DNA of 64,000 nucleotides from Actinomyces slackii (GTDB taxonomy: Bacteria; Actinomycetota; Actinomycetes; Actinomycetales; Actinomycetaceae): contig NZ_LR134363.1 of the NCBI RefSeq assembly GCF_900637295.1, positions 124,001 through 188,000 of the forward strand, given 5' to 3'. The translations under genes were made by a program, and so were the position numbers. Of this stretch, positions 52,443-60,905 are shown piece by piece. Position 1 is the stretch's first letter; every line of letters begins with the position of its first letter. The notes below the pieces were generated by a model, which did no database searches, was not told where the DNA came from, and saw nothing but the letters and a program-made list of their open reading frames with translations.

Positions 52443-53444
52443 TCAGCTCTCCCCGGCAGGGGCGTCCTCGGAGCCGAGCTGGCTGAAGGGTGCGACAACC
52501 GCGCCCGCGGGGATCTCGGCGTCGGTGAGGATGGCGTAGGCGCCCACCCGGGCGCCCTGGCCGATCCGGGTGGCCCCGCGCAGCAGTGCCCCCTGCTCCA
52601 GGATCACATCCTGGGCGAGCTCCACGGTGACATCCACCCAGGTGGAGGCCGGATCGGTGACGCCCACTCCCTGGGCCATCCAGGCCGCCAGGGTGCGGCG
52701 GTTGAGCTCGGCCCCGAGCTCGGCCAGCTGGGCGCGGTCATTGCAGCCCTCGACCAGCCAGTGGTCGGCGGCCACCAGGGCGCTGGTGGAGCGCCCGGCC
52801 CCATGGGCGTGGGCCACCACATCGGTGAGGTAGACCTCGCCCTGATCGTTGTCGGTGCCCAGGGTGTCCAGGGCCTGGCGCAGATGCTCGGCGTCGAAGA
52901 CGTAGACGCCGGCGTTGATCTCGGTGATGGCCAGCTGCTCCGGGGTGGCGTCGCGGTGCTCGACAACCGCCTCCACGGAGCCGCCCTCCCCGCGGATGAC
53001 GCGGCCGTAGCCCGAGGGGTCCTCCAGGGTGGTGGTCAGCAGGGTCACGGCGTCGCCGCGCTGGGCGTGCTGCTCCAGGAGGGCGGACAGGGTGGCGGTG
53101 TCCAGCAGGGGGACGTCCCCGCTGGTGACCACCACGGGGCCGGTCAGTGAATCGGGCAGGGCCGCCAGGCCGCAGGCCACGGCGCGGCCGGTGCCGGGGA
53201 TGTCGTCCTGGTCCGCCGCCACGGCATCGGGGGCGATGCGGGCGAGGTGAGCCACGACCGCATCGCGCTCGTGGCGGACCACGACCACCAGGTGGGCCGG
53301 CTCCAGGCCGCGGGCCGCGGTCACCGCGTGATCCAGGAGGCTGCGCCCCCCGATGGGGTGGAGCACCTTGGGGGTGGCCGAGCGCATACGGGTTCCCTTG
53401 CCAGCGGCCATGACGATGACGGCGGCGGGTGCAGTGGGTGCCAC
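52443..53444 (-). CDS. Shortened GlmU: UDP-GlcNAc pyrophosphorylase domain only
   Basis: A 333-residue protein. The N-terminal NTP-transferase is intact: VIVMAAGKGTRMRSATPKVLHP near 9-30, GTGRAVACGL near 82, TSGDVPLLD near 103, GYGRVIR near 145, EINAGVYVFD near 170. The left-handed beta-helix begins (DPASTWVDVTVELAQDVILE, GATRIGQGARVGAYAIL) but stops after about 60 residues, where GlmU proteins continue for a further 130-150 residues containing the acetyltransferase active site. So uridylyltransfer is predicted but not acetylation of glucosamine-1-phosphate. A normal stop codon follows; the GTG start has AGAGGAC upstream. Linked to prs and tRNA-Gln as glmU usually is. Confidence 0.8.
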   Translation of the reverse strand: MAPTAPAAVIVMAAGKGTRMRSATPKVLHPIGGRSLLDHAVTAARGLEPAHLVVVVRHERDAVVAHLARIAPDAVAADQDDIPGTGRAVACGLAALPDSLTGPVVVTSGDVPLLDTATLSALLEQHAQRGDAVTLLTTTLEDPSGYGRVIRGEGGSVEAVVEHRDATPEQLAITEINAGVYVFDAEHLRQALDTLGTDNDQGEVYLTDVVAHAHGAGRSTSALVAADHWLVEGCNDRAQLAELGAELNRRTLAAWMAQGVGVTDPASTWVDVTVELAQDVILEQGALLRGATRIGQGARVGAYAILTDAEIPAGAVVAPFSQLGSEDAPAGES

Positions 53445-53541
53445 GTGTCCTCTTCTCACTCGTTGCCCGGCCTGGGAGCAGGACGGGCTGGATGATGCGC
53501 GGGCCATCGAGCGGCCCGCATGATGCGCCGCCGACGCCCGC

Positions 53542-53612
53542 TCCGCCCCCAGGATTCGAACCCGGACCTCAAGGCTCCAAAGGCCTGCGTGCTGCCATTA
53601 CACCAGGGCGGA
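53542..53612 (-). tRNA. tRNA-Gln, anticodon UUG
   Basis: A 71-nt cloverleaf on the minus strand. The 7-bp acceptor stem (TCCGCCC with GGGCGGA) is perfect. The D arm is GTGTAATGGCAGCAC, the anticodon loop CTTTGGA with anticodon TTG, and the T arm GGGTTCGAATCC. One mismatch closes the anticodon stem. The CCA end is not encoded. It lies upstream of the glmU-like gene. Confidence 0.92.
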
Positions 53613-53751
53613 ATGCGCCGCCCGCCTCTGGCGGGCGCGGCGCCGGCCCAGTGTCTCATGACAGCGCCGCGCTCCCCTCCTGGACAAGGAGCACATGACC
53701 TGCCTCACAGATCATCGCGTTCTCCCCTTCGGCGCGCCACCAGTGCCCCGG

Positions 53752-55005
53752 TCAGCGCCCTGCGGCGATGTCGGTGCGGTACTGGGCGCCCTCCAGGCCG
53801 ATCATGGCGACGGCCTCATAGGCGCGGTCGCGAGCCTGGGCGAGGTCCTGTCCGACGGCGACCACGGACAGGACGCGCCCTCCCGTGACCTCCAGGCCGC
53901 CGTCGTCGCCCAATCCGGTACCGGCCTGCAGCACATGGACGCCTTCCAGGGCCTCGGCCTCCTCAATGCCGGTGATGCGCCCGCCCGTGGTCACGGTCCC
54001 CGGGTAGCCCGGGGCGGCGATGACCACGTCCACGGCCGCCTCCTGACTCCAGGTCGGCTCGGGAGCCCGGGCCAGGGAGCCGGTGGCCGCGGCCAGGAGC
54101 AGCTCGGGCAGGGAGGAGGTCAGCCGCGCCAGAACGGCCTGGGTCTCGGGATCGCCGAAGCGCGCATTGAACTCCACCACGCGCAGGCCGCGCGAGGTCA
54201 TGGCCAGGCCGCAGTAGAGCAGCCCGATGAAGCTCGTCCCGCGCCGGGCCATCTCATCGACCACGGGCTGGGCGACCTCGCGCACCACCTGCTCGGCCAG
54301 GTCGGCCGGGGCCCAGGCCAGCGGGCTGTAGGCGCCCATGCCGCCGGTATTGGGGCCGGCATCGCCGTCGGCCAGGCGCTTGTAGTCCTGGGCAGGGGCC
54401 AGCGGGACCACCGTGGCGCCGTCGCACACGCAGAAGACCGAGGCCTCCGGGCCGTCCAGGAAGTCCTCGACCACCACTCGCCCTCCCTCCTTGGCCAGGC
54501 AGGCCAGCCCATGGGCCAGGGCGGCGGCGCGGTCCTCGGTGACCACCACGCCCTTGCCGGCCGCCAAGCCGTCCTCCTTGACCACATGGGGGGCGCCGAA
54601 GCGGTCCAGGGCCGCGGACAGCTCTGCCTCGGTGGAGCACACGGCGGCCTCGGCGGTGGGCACGCCCGCGGCGGCCATGACCTCCTTGGCGAAGGCCTTG
54701 GAGCCCTCCAGGCGGGCCGCCTCAGCGCCCGGCCCGAAGACCGGGAAGCCGGCCTCGCGCAGGACGTCGGCCACGCCGGCGACCAGTGGGGCCTCGGGCC
54801 CGACGACGACGAGGTCCGCCTCCATCTGGGCTGCCAGCTCGACGACCTCCTCGGGCGCGGCCGGGTCGATGTGGAGGTTGGTGGCGATCGCCGCGGTTCC
54901 CGGATTCCCGGGGGCGACCACCAGCTCGGTTATCTGCGGATCACGGACGAGGGCGCGGGCCAGGGCGTGCTCGCGCGCGCCGGAGCCCAGGAGCAGGATC
55001 TTCAC
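53752..55005 (-). CDS. purD: Phosphoribosylamine-glycine ligase (GAR synthetase)
   Basis: A 417-residue ATP-grasp enzyme, second step of purine synthesis. Seen: KILLLGSGAREHALA near 2-16, VVAPGNPGTAAIA near 30, VVGPEAPLVAGV near 66, KEDGLAAGKGVVVT near 140-153, VEDFLDGPEASVF near 175, YSPLAWAP near 215, and RFGDPETQAVL near 285. The GTG start lies 6 nt after TAGGCT with no ribosome site: probably leaderless. purA is at the far right edge but not in the same operon. Confidence 0.96.
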   Translation of the reverse strand: MKILLLGSGAREHALARALVRDPQITELVVAPGNPGTAAIATNLHIDPAAPEEVVELAAQMEADLVVVGPEAPLVAGVADVLREAGFPVFGPGAEAARLEGSKAFAKEVMAAAGVPTAEAAVCSTEAELSAALDRFGAPHVVKEDGLAAGKGVVVTEDRAAALAHGLACLAKEGGRVVVEDFLDGPEASVFCVCDGATVVPLAPAQDYKRLADGDAGPNTGGMGAYSPLAWAPADLAEQVVREVAQPVVDEMARRGTSFIGLLYCGLAMTSRGLRVVEFNARFGDPETQAVLARLTSSLPELLLAAATGSLARAPEPTWSQEAAVDVVIAAPGYPGTVTTGGRITGIEEAEALEGVHVLQAGTGLGDDGGLEVTGGRVLSVVAVGQDLAQARDRAYEAVAMIGLEGAQYRTDIAAGR

Positions 55006-55096
55006 CGGACCAGCCTAGCGAGCCCAACGGCCTCAGGCGGCTTTGGCGGGAGCATTCATCGTCGTCGCCTGCGCCGGCCCGTGCCAGGATGTGCCC

Positions 55097-55195
55097 ATGA
55101 GCGCTCAGGCCGCCCGGATCCCCGCGCAGCGCCCGGTGCTGCGCGGATCGGCTGAGCGCCGCTGCCTGACCGCCGTCGTGGGGGCGGCGCCATGA
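55097..55195 (+). CDS. Possible 32-codon leader ORF coupled to the PH-like membrane protein
   Basis: A short ORF starting at an ATG with AGGAT 6 nt upstream and ending in TGA that overlaps the ATG of the next gene (ATGA). The peptide (MSAQAARIPAQRP...) is basic and unrecognised. The only support is the coupling geometry; GC-rich DNA makes chance ORFs common, so this is tentative. Confidence 0.25.
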   Translation: MSAQAARIPAQRPVLRGSAERRCLTAVVGAAP

Positions 55196-56286
55196 CCGCC
55201 CGGCGCAGAAGGCCGGGCGTGGCGACGACTCTGCCCGATCAGCCGGCCCGTGGCAGCGGGCCCGGTGCGTCTGCCGGCTCAGAGCGCTACGTCCGCCGGC
55301 CGGTGAGCACGGAGCGCCAGGCAGGGGCCTTGTGCCTCCTGTCGATCGCATTCCTCGCATGGCTCATGTGCAGGCTATGGATCGACAGCATCGATCGACC
55401 TTGGGCGGGCCTGCTCTTCTTCGGCGTGCTCCTGGTTGTGGTCGTGCTGGGCGCCCTGCGCGGTCTGCGCCCCCGCCTCATCGCCGACGCCGAGGGCCTG
55501 CATGTGCGCAACACGCTGCGCAGCCATCACCTGCCCTGGCCGGCCTATCGCAGCGAGCTCGTCGTCGTCCCCATCGGCGGCCTGCAGCTCGGTCCGATCC
55601 AGGTCTACCGCGCCGTCCAGTACCGCCCTGCCGGAGGCGGTCGCTCCATCACGATCCACGCCTTGGCCCGCTCCGGTGGGACCGTGCCTGAGGCGGCGCT
55701 CAAGGAGCTGTGGGACTGGGGCAGGCTCCGCGGCTACACCGGCGGGCGGAAGGGCTCGGGAGCCATCGCGCCACAGGTCACCACTGCCCCGGCTGACGCG
55801 CTGGCGCTCCCTGTCGACCTGAGCGCCGACCGCCTGGAGCTGCGGGACAGGGACATCTCCTGGCGGCTCAGCCTGACGGATCTCAACCTGTGGGGGCGAA
55901 CCACCATCGATGCCGAGGGCTTCCACGTGAGCGGACTGCTCAGCCGTGAGATGGCATGGCCCTCCTCGCGCTCCAGCCTGCATATCGTCGTGCACCACTG
56001 GGGACACTCAGGCGTGACCGCCCTGGCCTACCTGGTCACCACAGCCGGCAGCCGCGAGCGCCTGCCAGGGATCGGCGCCATCGGCACGGATCCGGCCCAG
56101 GTGCTGGTGGCCGAGCGCCAGCTCGACCTGATCTGGAAGTGGGGGCAGCGCCGGGGCCTGACCCGCGGCAAGGATCGTTATCGCATACTCACGGACCTCG
56201 ATCAGGAGCGGGAGCGGACCTCATCGAGGGCCTACCTGCGGAGCCTGCGTCGGGGCCTGGGCCGGCAGGCGACTCAGGACCAGTAG
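55192..56286 (+). CDS. Membrane protein with PH-like domains, function unknown
   Basis: A 364-residue protein. A basic N-terminus (1-42) is followed by two membrane segments (about 43-62 and 70-92), then two similar beta-rich modules: LIADAEGLHVRNTLRSHHLPWPAY near 96-119 and TIDAEGFHVSGLLSREMAWPSS near 242-263. The phrase 'EGLxVxNxL...xPWxxY' is typical of bacterial PH domains in small actinobacterial membrane proteins. Each module is followed by ELWDWGRLRGYTGG or LIWKWGQRRGLTRG, so the soluble part is a duplication. Ends overlap the convergent membrane gene by 13 bp. Confidence 0.7.
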   Translation: MTARRRRPGVATTLPDQPARGSGPGASAGSERYVRRPVSTERQAGALCLLSIAFLAWLMCRLWIDSIDRPWAGLLFFGVLLVVVVLGALRGLRPRLIADAEGLHVRNTLRSHHLPWPAYRSELVVVPIGGLQLGPIQVYRAVQYRPAGGGRSITIHALARSGGTVPEAALKELWDWGRLRGYTGGRKGSGAIAPQVTTAPADALALPVDLSADRLELRDRDISWRLSLTDLNLWGRTTIDAEGFHVSGLLSREMAWPSSRSSLHIVVHHWGHSGVTALAYLVTTAGSRERLPGIGAIGTDPAQVLVAERQLDLIWKWGQRRGLTRGKDRYRILTDLDQERERTSSRAYLRSLRRGLGRQATQDQ

Positions 56287-57506
56287 GGCAGGCGGAAGTA
56301 GGCGAAGATCTGCCTGGCCGACGGGGGCTCGGTGAAGCCGCCGTTGCGCCGGCTGGTCCACACCTGCGGACCGCCCCAGGCCACGGGGTCCAGCTCCTCG
56401 AACTCCTCCTCCACCCGGATGCGCAGCGCCGGGTCGGTCTCCTGGAGCGCCGAGCCGTGCTGCTCCAGCGCCTCGACAACCCTGGCCTGGATCTGGGTCA
56501 GCAGGCTGGCCATCACCGGCAGCCGCCAGAGCATCGACTCCCATCGGCTCTGCCCCAGCCAGGCATAGGCCACTGCCAGATAGAGAACATGGAAGCCCCA
56601 GTAGAGGAGGTAGGGCAGAAGCGCGTTCTCATCGCTCCACAGGAGGACCACCGCCACTGAGACAGTGCCCAGGAGCATGCCCAGGAGCAGTTCAACGGTC
56701 GTCAGCCCCCGCACTGAGCCTCTCAGCTCCGTTGCCCGCGCCCACAGCAGCGCCCATTTGAGGAACACGAGCACCGCCCCCAGGATGAGGGAGAACAAGC
56801 CGTAGCCCACCGCGGCACCGGGCGCGCCCACCCCGGAGAGCAGCGCCACCAGAGCCAGCAGGGCCAGGTCCAGGGCCACCAGGCGACGCGCACTGGCCGC
56901 GATCCACGCCACCGCCCTGCCCATGCGCGAGTGCGGCAGCATCGGCCGGGCCAGGACGATGCCCCGCGAGCCCGAGCGCCGGATATAACGCTGCCCGGCG
57001 CTCAGGGCCATGACGTACTCGATCACCGAGCCCACCAGAGGCGAGCGCGCCACCTCGATCATGCCGAAGACCGCCGCGGAGACGAGCAGCCCACTGACCA
57101 GGTGCACGGCGAATCCCGGATTGGCCTCCAGAACCGTTGCCCCGGCTTTGCCGGGGGCCAGGGAGTCGCGCCACACCTGAGTCCCGCTCAGGCGCAGCCA
57201 GCTCAGGGTGATGACGATCAGCGCCAGGACGAGGGCGGCGGCATTCATCAGCTCGCAGATCATGGCGCGCAGCAGGACGCTCTTGATCTCCGCCTCGCCG
57301 GTCAGGCGCAGGCTCAGCAGCAGGGGCCCAGAGGCGAAGACGATCGCAACGGCCAGCTCGCACAGGTTGAACAGCTCGCTGCCGCTGATCCTGCCCAGCC
57401 AGGCCAGGGACCACCCGCCTGTGGCCACGACAATGGTCGAGACCAGGATGGGGACGGCGACAACGAGGAGCCACTGCCGCGTCAAGCGGTAGAGCACGGG
57501 GGACAT
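56274..57506 (-). CDS. Polytopic membrane protein, function unknown
   Basis: A 410-residue protein with about eight hydrophobic segments (around 12-32, 40-62, 80-105, 133-155, 205-230, 235-255, 275-293 and 298-318) and a cytoplasmic C-terminus of about 90 residues rich in Arg/Glu and Trp. It begins PVLYRLTRQWLLVV, and central loops are basic (RYIRRSGSRG). No family recognised; it could be an integral part of an uncharacterised transporter or envelope protein. The ATG follows a TAGGCT box by 7 nt with no ribosome site, so it is probably leaderless. Confidence 0.7.
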   Translation of the reverse strand: MSPVLYRLTRQWLLVVAVPILVSTIVVATGGWSLAWLGRISGSELFNLCELAVAIVFASGPLLLSLRLTGEAEIKSVLLRAMICELMNAAALVLALIVITLSWLRLSGTQVWRDSLAPGKAGATVLEANPGFAVHLVSGLLVSAAVFGMIEVARSPLVGSVIEYVMALSAGQRYIRRSGSRGIVLARPMLPHSRMGRAVAWIAASARRLVALDLALLALVALLSGVGAPGAAVGYGLFSLILGAVLVFLKWALLWARATELRGSVRGLTTVELLLGMLLGTVSVAVVLLWSDENALLPYLLYWGFHVLYLAVAYAWLGQSRWESMLWRLPVMASLLTQIQARVVEALEQHGSALQETDPALRIRVEEEFEELDPVAWGGPQVWTSRRNGGFTEPPSARQIFAYFRLPYWS

Positions 57507-57555
57507 GGGCCGAAGCCTACGTCCAGCCCGAGGATGGGCCCAAGCGGCGGAAGCC

Positions 57556-57645
57556 AGCCCCTCCAGGTCGGGGATGACCGCCCGCGTTCTCGACCCACGA
57601 CTTCTGAAGCAGGGGTCGTCCCCTCCAGGCCGGGGATGACCGCCC
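57556..57645. repeat. CRISPR-like direct repeat pair (28 bp, 34-bp interval)
   Basis: 57556-57583 and 57618-57645 match at 25 of 28 positions (right copy starts GTCCCCTCCAGGCC, ends GGGGATGACCGCCC) and are separated by 34 unrelated bp, giving a 62-bp period. CCCC...GGGGATGACCG resembles actinobacterial type I-E repeats. Two repeats are too few to be sure; it may be the relic of an array or a simple duplication. No cas genes nearby. Confidence 0.4.
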
Positions 57646-57710
57646 CATGTCAGACCGGGCGGCCCGGGACCGCGGGCGCCGACGTCGTGCGAGAACCACG
57701 ACCGAACGGG

Positions 57711-57863
57711 CGTCGACGACGAGGGTTCGCGCCGACGACGAGGGTCTGCGTACCGGACGAGGGTCTGCGTACTGGACGAGGGTTCGCGTCATCCGACGGG
57801 GGTTAGCACAGGGGCGATTGACGCAAAGGCACGTCTGATACGCAAAGTCTCGTCGTCGACGCA
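57711..57863 (-). repeat. Dispersed composite palindromic repeat, copy E
   Basis: The most regular copy. Core at 57786-57824, reverse orientation relative to B-D. On the low side four consecutive 19-bp units (ending with TACCGGACGAGGGTCTGCG and TACTGGACGAGGGTTCGCG) run into the core; on the high side two oppositely oriented units follow. It abuts the pckG terminator on its right. Confidence 0.88.
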
Positions 57864-57894
57864 GACACCCCCGGGATCATCTCCCGGGGGTGTC
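57864..57894 (-). terminator. Terminator of pckG
   Basis: A perfect 13-bp stem, arms 57864-57876 and 57882-57894 with a 5-nt loop, about 50 bp after the pckG stop codon. Confidence 0.8.
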
Positions 57895-57944
57895 AGTGCG
57901 AAGAGCTCAGTGCCGGCTCACGCCGACTCAGAGTCGCTGTCGCG

Positions 57945-59789
57945 TCAGGCCTTGGCGGCCTCGATGCGCTCGCGGAACTTGGCCAGCTGCTCGGTGATGG
58001 CCGCGGGCACCGCGTCACCGAACTGCTTGAAGTACTCCTCGGTGGAGTCGATCTCGGCGGCCCAGGCCTCGGGGTCGATGTCGTACATCTTGTCCCACTC
58101 GGCCTGCCCCAGGTCCAGGCCCTCGAGGTTGAAGTCCTCGAACTTGGGGTAGCGGCCGGTCACGCCGTCGATGGCCTCGACCTCGCCGCCGGCGCGGCGC
58201 ACGATCCAGTCCAGGACGCGGGAGTTGTCCCCGAAGCCGGGCCAGATGAACTTGCCGTTCTCGTCCTTGCGGAACCAGTTGACCTGGTAGACCTTGGGGA
58301 AGCTCTCGCCGAGCTGGTCCTGAATCTCCAGCCAGTGGCCCCAGTAGTCGGCCATGTTGTAGCCGCAGAAGGGCAGCATGGCGAAGGGGTCGTGGCGCAG
58401 GGAGCCGACCTTGGCGTCCAGGGCGGCCGCGGTGACCTCGGAGGCCACGGAGGCGCCGATGAACACGCCGTGGGCGGCCTCGTACTGCTCGGCCACCAGG
58501 GGCACGTTGGTGGCGCGGCGACCGCCGAAGAGGATGGCGTCGATGGCCACGCCCTCAGGGGCCTCCCAGTCCGGGCAGATGATGGGGCACTGCGAGGCCG
58601 GAGTGGTGAAGCGCGAGTTGGGGTGGGCGGCCTTCTTGCCGGCCTCGGCATCGGCGGGGGTGTAGTCGTTGCCCTGCCAGTCGATGAGGTGGTCGGGCAG
58701 CGGAGCGTCGATGCCCTCCCACCACACGTCACCGTCGTCGGTCAGCGCGACGTTGGTGAAGATGGTGTTGGCCTTCATGGTCTCCATGGCCATGGGGTTG
58801 GTGTCGTAGGAGGTGCCGGGGGCCACCCCGAAGAAGCCGGCCTCGGGGTTGATGGCGCGCAGGCGCCCGTCCTCGCCCTGGCGCATCCAGGCGATGTCAT
58901 CCCCGATGGTCTCGACCTTGTAGCCGGGGATCGTGGGCTGGAGCATGGCCAGGTTGGTCTTGCCGCAGGCCGAGGGGAAGGCCGCGGTGACGTGGTACTG
59001 CTTGCCGGACTTCTCCTCGGTCAGGCGCAGGATGAGCATGTGCTCGGCCATCCAGTTGTCGCGCCGGGCCATGGTCGAGGCGATGCGCAGGGCGTAGCAC
59101 TTCTTGCCCAGCAGGGCGTTGCCGCCGTAGCCCGAGCCGTAGGACCAGATCTCGTTGGTCTCCGGGAAGTGGGTGATGTACTTCTCGTCATTGCAGGGCC
59201 AGGTGGTGTCCTCCTGGCCGGGGGCCAGCGGCGCGCCCACGGAGTGGACGGCGGGGACCCAGGGGCGGCCCTCGTTGATGAGGTCCATGGCCGCGGTGCC
59301 GATGCGCGCCATGATGCGCATGTTGACCACGACGTAGGGGGAGTCGGTGATCTCGATGCCCAGCTGGGAGATGGGGCCGCCCAGGGGGCCCATGGAGAAG
59401 GGGATGACGTACATCGTGCGACCGGCGTAGGTGCCGTCGAACTTCTCGTGGAGGATCTTCTTCATCTCGGCCGGGTCGAACCAGTTGTTCGTGGGGCCGG
59501 CGTCCTCCTCCTTCTCCGAGCAGATGTAGGTGCGGGACTCCACACGGGCCACATCGCTGGGCAGGGAGCGGGCGAGGAAGGAGTTGGGGCGCTTGTCGGG
59601 GTTGAGGCGGGTGAACACGCCGGCCTCCACCATCTCAGTGGTCAGGCGGTCCCACTCCTCATCGCTGCCATCGGCGAAGTAGACGGACTCGGGCTTGCCC
59701 AGCTCCGCGATACGAGTGACGAACTCGATCACATCCTCGGGAACGTTGGCGGGCGCTGCGGCGCGGACATCCTGCTCAGACACGGTCAT
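57945..59789 (-). CDS. pckG: Phosphoenolpyruvate carboxykinase (GTP)
   Basis: A 614-residue GTP-dependent PEPCK interconverting oxaloacetate and phosphoenolpyruvate. Seen: [20 protein letters not shown] near 125-145, [21 protein letters not shown] near 230-250, the kinase-1a loop [12 protein letters not shown] near 278-289 with catalytic Cys, DDIAWM near 304, [15 protein letters not shown] near 400-414, FGGRR near 420, and [13 protein letters not shown]. The GTP-type active-site cysteine distinguishes it from ATP enzymes. GAGGAAGGGA lies upstream of the ATG. It can serve anaplerosis by CO2 fixation in capnophilic actinomycetes (inference). Confidence 0.98.
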   Translation of the reverse strand: MTVSEQDVRAAAPANVPEDVIEFVTRIAELGKPESVYFADGSDEEWDRLTTEMVEAGVFTRLNPDKRPNSFLARSLPSDVARVESRTYICSEKEEDAGPTNNWFDPAEMKKILHEKFDGTYAGRTMYVIPFSMGPLGGPISQLGIEITDSPYVVVNMRIMARIGTAAMDLINEGRPWVPAVHSVGAPLAPGQEDTTWPCNDEKYITHFPETNEIWSYGSGYGGNALLGKKCYALRIASTMARRDNWMAEHMLILRLTEEKSGKQYHVTAAFPSACGKTNLAMLQPTIPGYKVETIGDDIAWMRQGEDGRLRAINPEAGFFGVAPGTSYDTNPMAMETMKANTIFTNVALTDDGDVWWEGIDAPLPDHLIDWQGNDYTPADAEAGKKAAHPNSRFTTPASQCPIICPDWEAPEGVAIDAILFGGRRATNVPLVAEQYEAAHGVFIGASVASEVTAAALDAKVGSLRHDPFAMLPFCGYNMADYWGHWLEIQDQLGESFPKVYQVNWFRKDENGKFIWPGFGDNSRVLDWIVRRAGGEVEAIDGVTGRYPKFEDFNLEGLDLGQAEWDKMYDIDPEAWAAEIDSTEEYFKQFGDAVPAAITEQLAKFRERIEAAKA

Positions 59790-60016
59790 ATGAGTCCCTT
59801 CCTCGGGGTTGGTCTCGACTCGTTTTCGGTCAGGGCCATCCTTGCGCACACGGGCCGTCAGAGCACATTCCCGAAGGTCCCAACCCGCCGATGCGTCCCA
59901 CCATCCGGTCCGTGGATTCCGCCACATGGTGGGTTTTCCCGGCCTTCCATGGGGGCGCATCCCCGCGCTTTCCGCCCTGAGAGAAGACTGAAGGACCGGC
60001 TGTTAACGTGCTGGCC

Positions 60017-60763
60017 ATGCCCTCCCGCGCCATCGCCCGATCTCTGACCACCGCCCTGGCCCTCCTGTGCCTCAGCGCCTGCTCAGCGAGCATGGAGATG
60101 ACCATCTCCCCCCAGGGCACCTACAGCGCCGTCGTCGAGCTGCGGGACACCACCGGGACCTCCTTCACCGAGGAGTCCGAGTGCACCGCCCTTGGCGACC
60201 CCCAGTCGCTGGGCGTCCCGGACGGCACCACGGTGACCACGGAGTACCTCACCGGAGACAAGGACAAGGGCTGCCTGGTGACCGTCTCGGGGGTGAGGAT
60301 CCCCAGCGCCGATGAGGCGGACAACGCCCTGGTGGTACGCGACGGCGACCAGTTCTCCGTGACCCTGCCCCGCTTCGGCGGCGCCGCCGGGGCCACGCCC
60401 GGCAGCGCCGATGACTCCTTGAACTCAGTGGTCGAGGCACGGGTCGCCATCACCTTCCCGGGAGCGGTCACCCGCGCCCCCGGGGGGACGGTCACCGGCA
60501 GCACCGTGGTGTGGGACGACGCCGATGTCCTGGCCGAGGGGGTCAGCGCCTCCGGATACGCCCAGCAGGGCCGGGGGGTGTCCTGGTGGGAGCGGATCGG
60601 GGCGGCCTACTGGGGGCTGGCGGCCCTGACCGTGGCGGGCCTGGTCCTAGGCGCTGCCACCGTGCGGCGTCGACGGCGCCGACGGCGCCGGGAAGGGGAC
60701 CAGGCGCCGAGCACCCGGTCAGCCAAGGGATCAGCGGCCCGGGCCCGACGCCGTCGCCGGTGA
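60017..60763 (+). CDS. LppM-like lipoprotein, paralog 1
   Basis: A 248-residue lipoprotein. Lipobox LSAC near residue 22; a beta-rich LppM-type domain (about 25-180) with ITFPGAVTRAPGGTVTGSTVVW; a membrane segment near 200-220; a very basic tail ([19 protein letters not shown]). It is the most divergent of four tandem relatives and the only one with a clear lipobox. The ATG 7 nt after TAACGT is preferred over a GTG 9 nt upstream, which would overlap the -10 box. M. tuberculosis LppM affects phagosome handling; function here is unknown. Confidence 0.8.
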   Translation: MPSRAIARSLTTALALLCLSACSASMEMTISPQGTYSAVVELRDTTGTSFTEESECTALGDPQSLGVPDGTTVTTEYLTGDKDKGCLVTVSGVRIPSADEADNALVVRDGDQFSVTLPRFGGAAGATPGSADDSLNSVVEARVAITFPGAVTRAPGGTVTGSTVVWDDADVLAEGVSASGYAQQGRGVSWWERIGAAYWGLAALTVAGLVLGAATVRRRRRRRRREGDQAPSTRSAKGSAARARRRRR

Positions 60764-60905
60764 GGTCGAGGGCCGGCCTGCGCCCCAGGCCGCCAGCGCC
60801 GCCTCGGTTCAGCCGCTCGGCCGTCGACCATGGGGAGAACGCCCCCGTCCCGCAGGTCGCTTCAGGGCTTCCCCGCACCGGCGTCAACCGCTACCGTGGC
60901 CGAGC

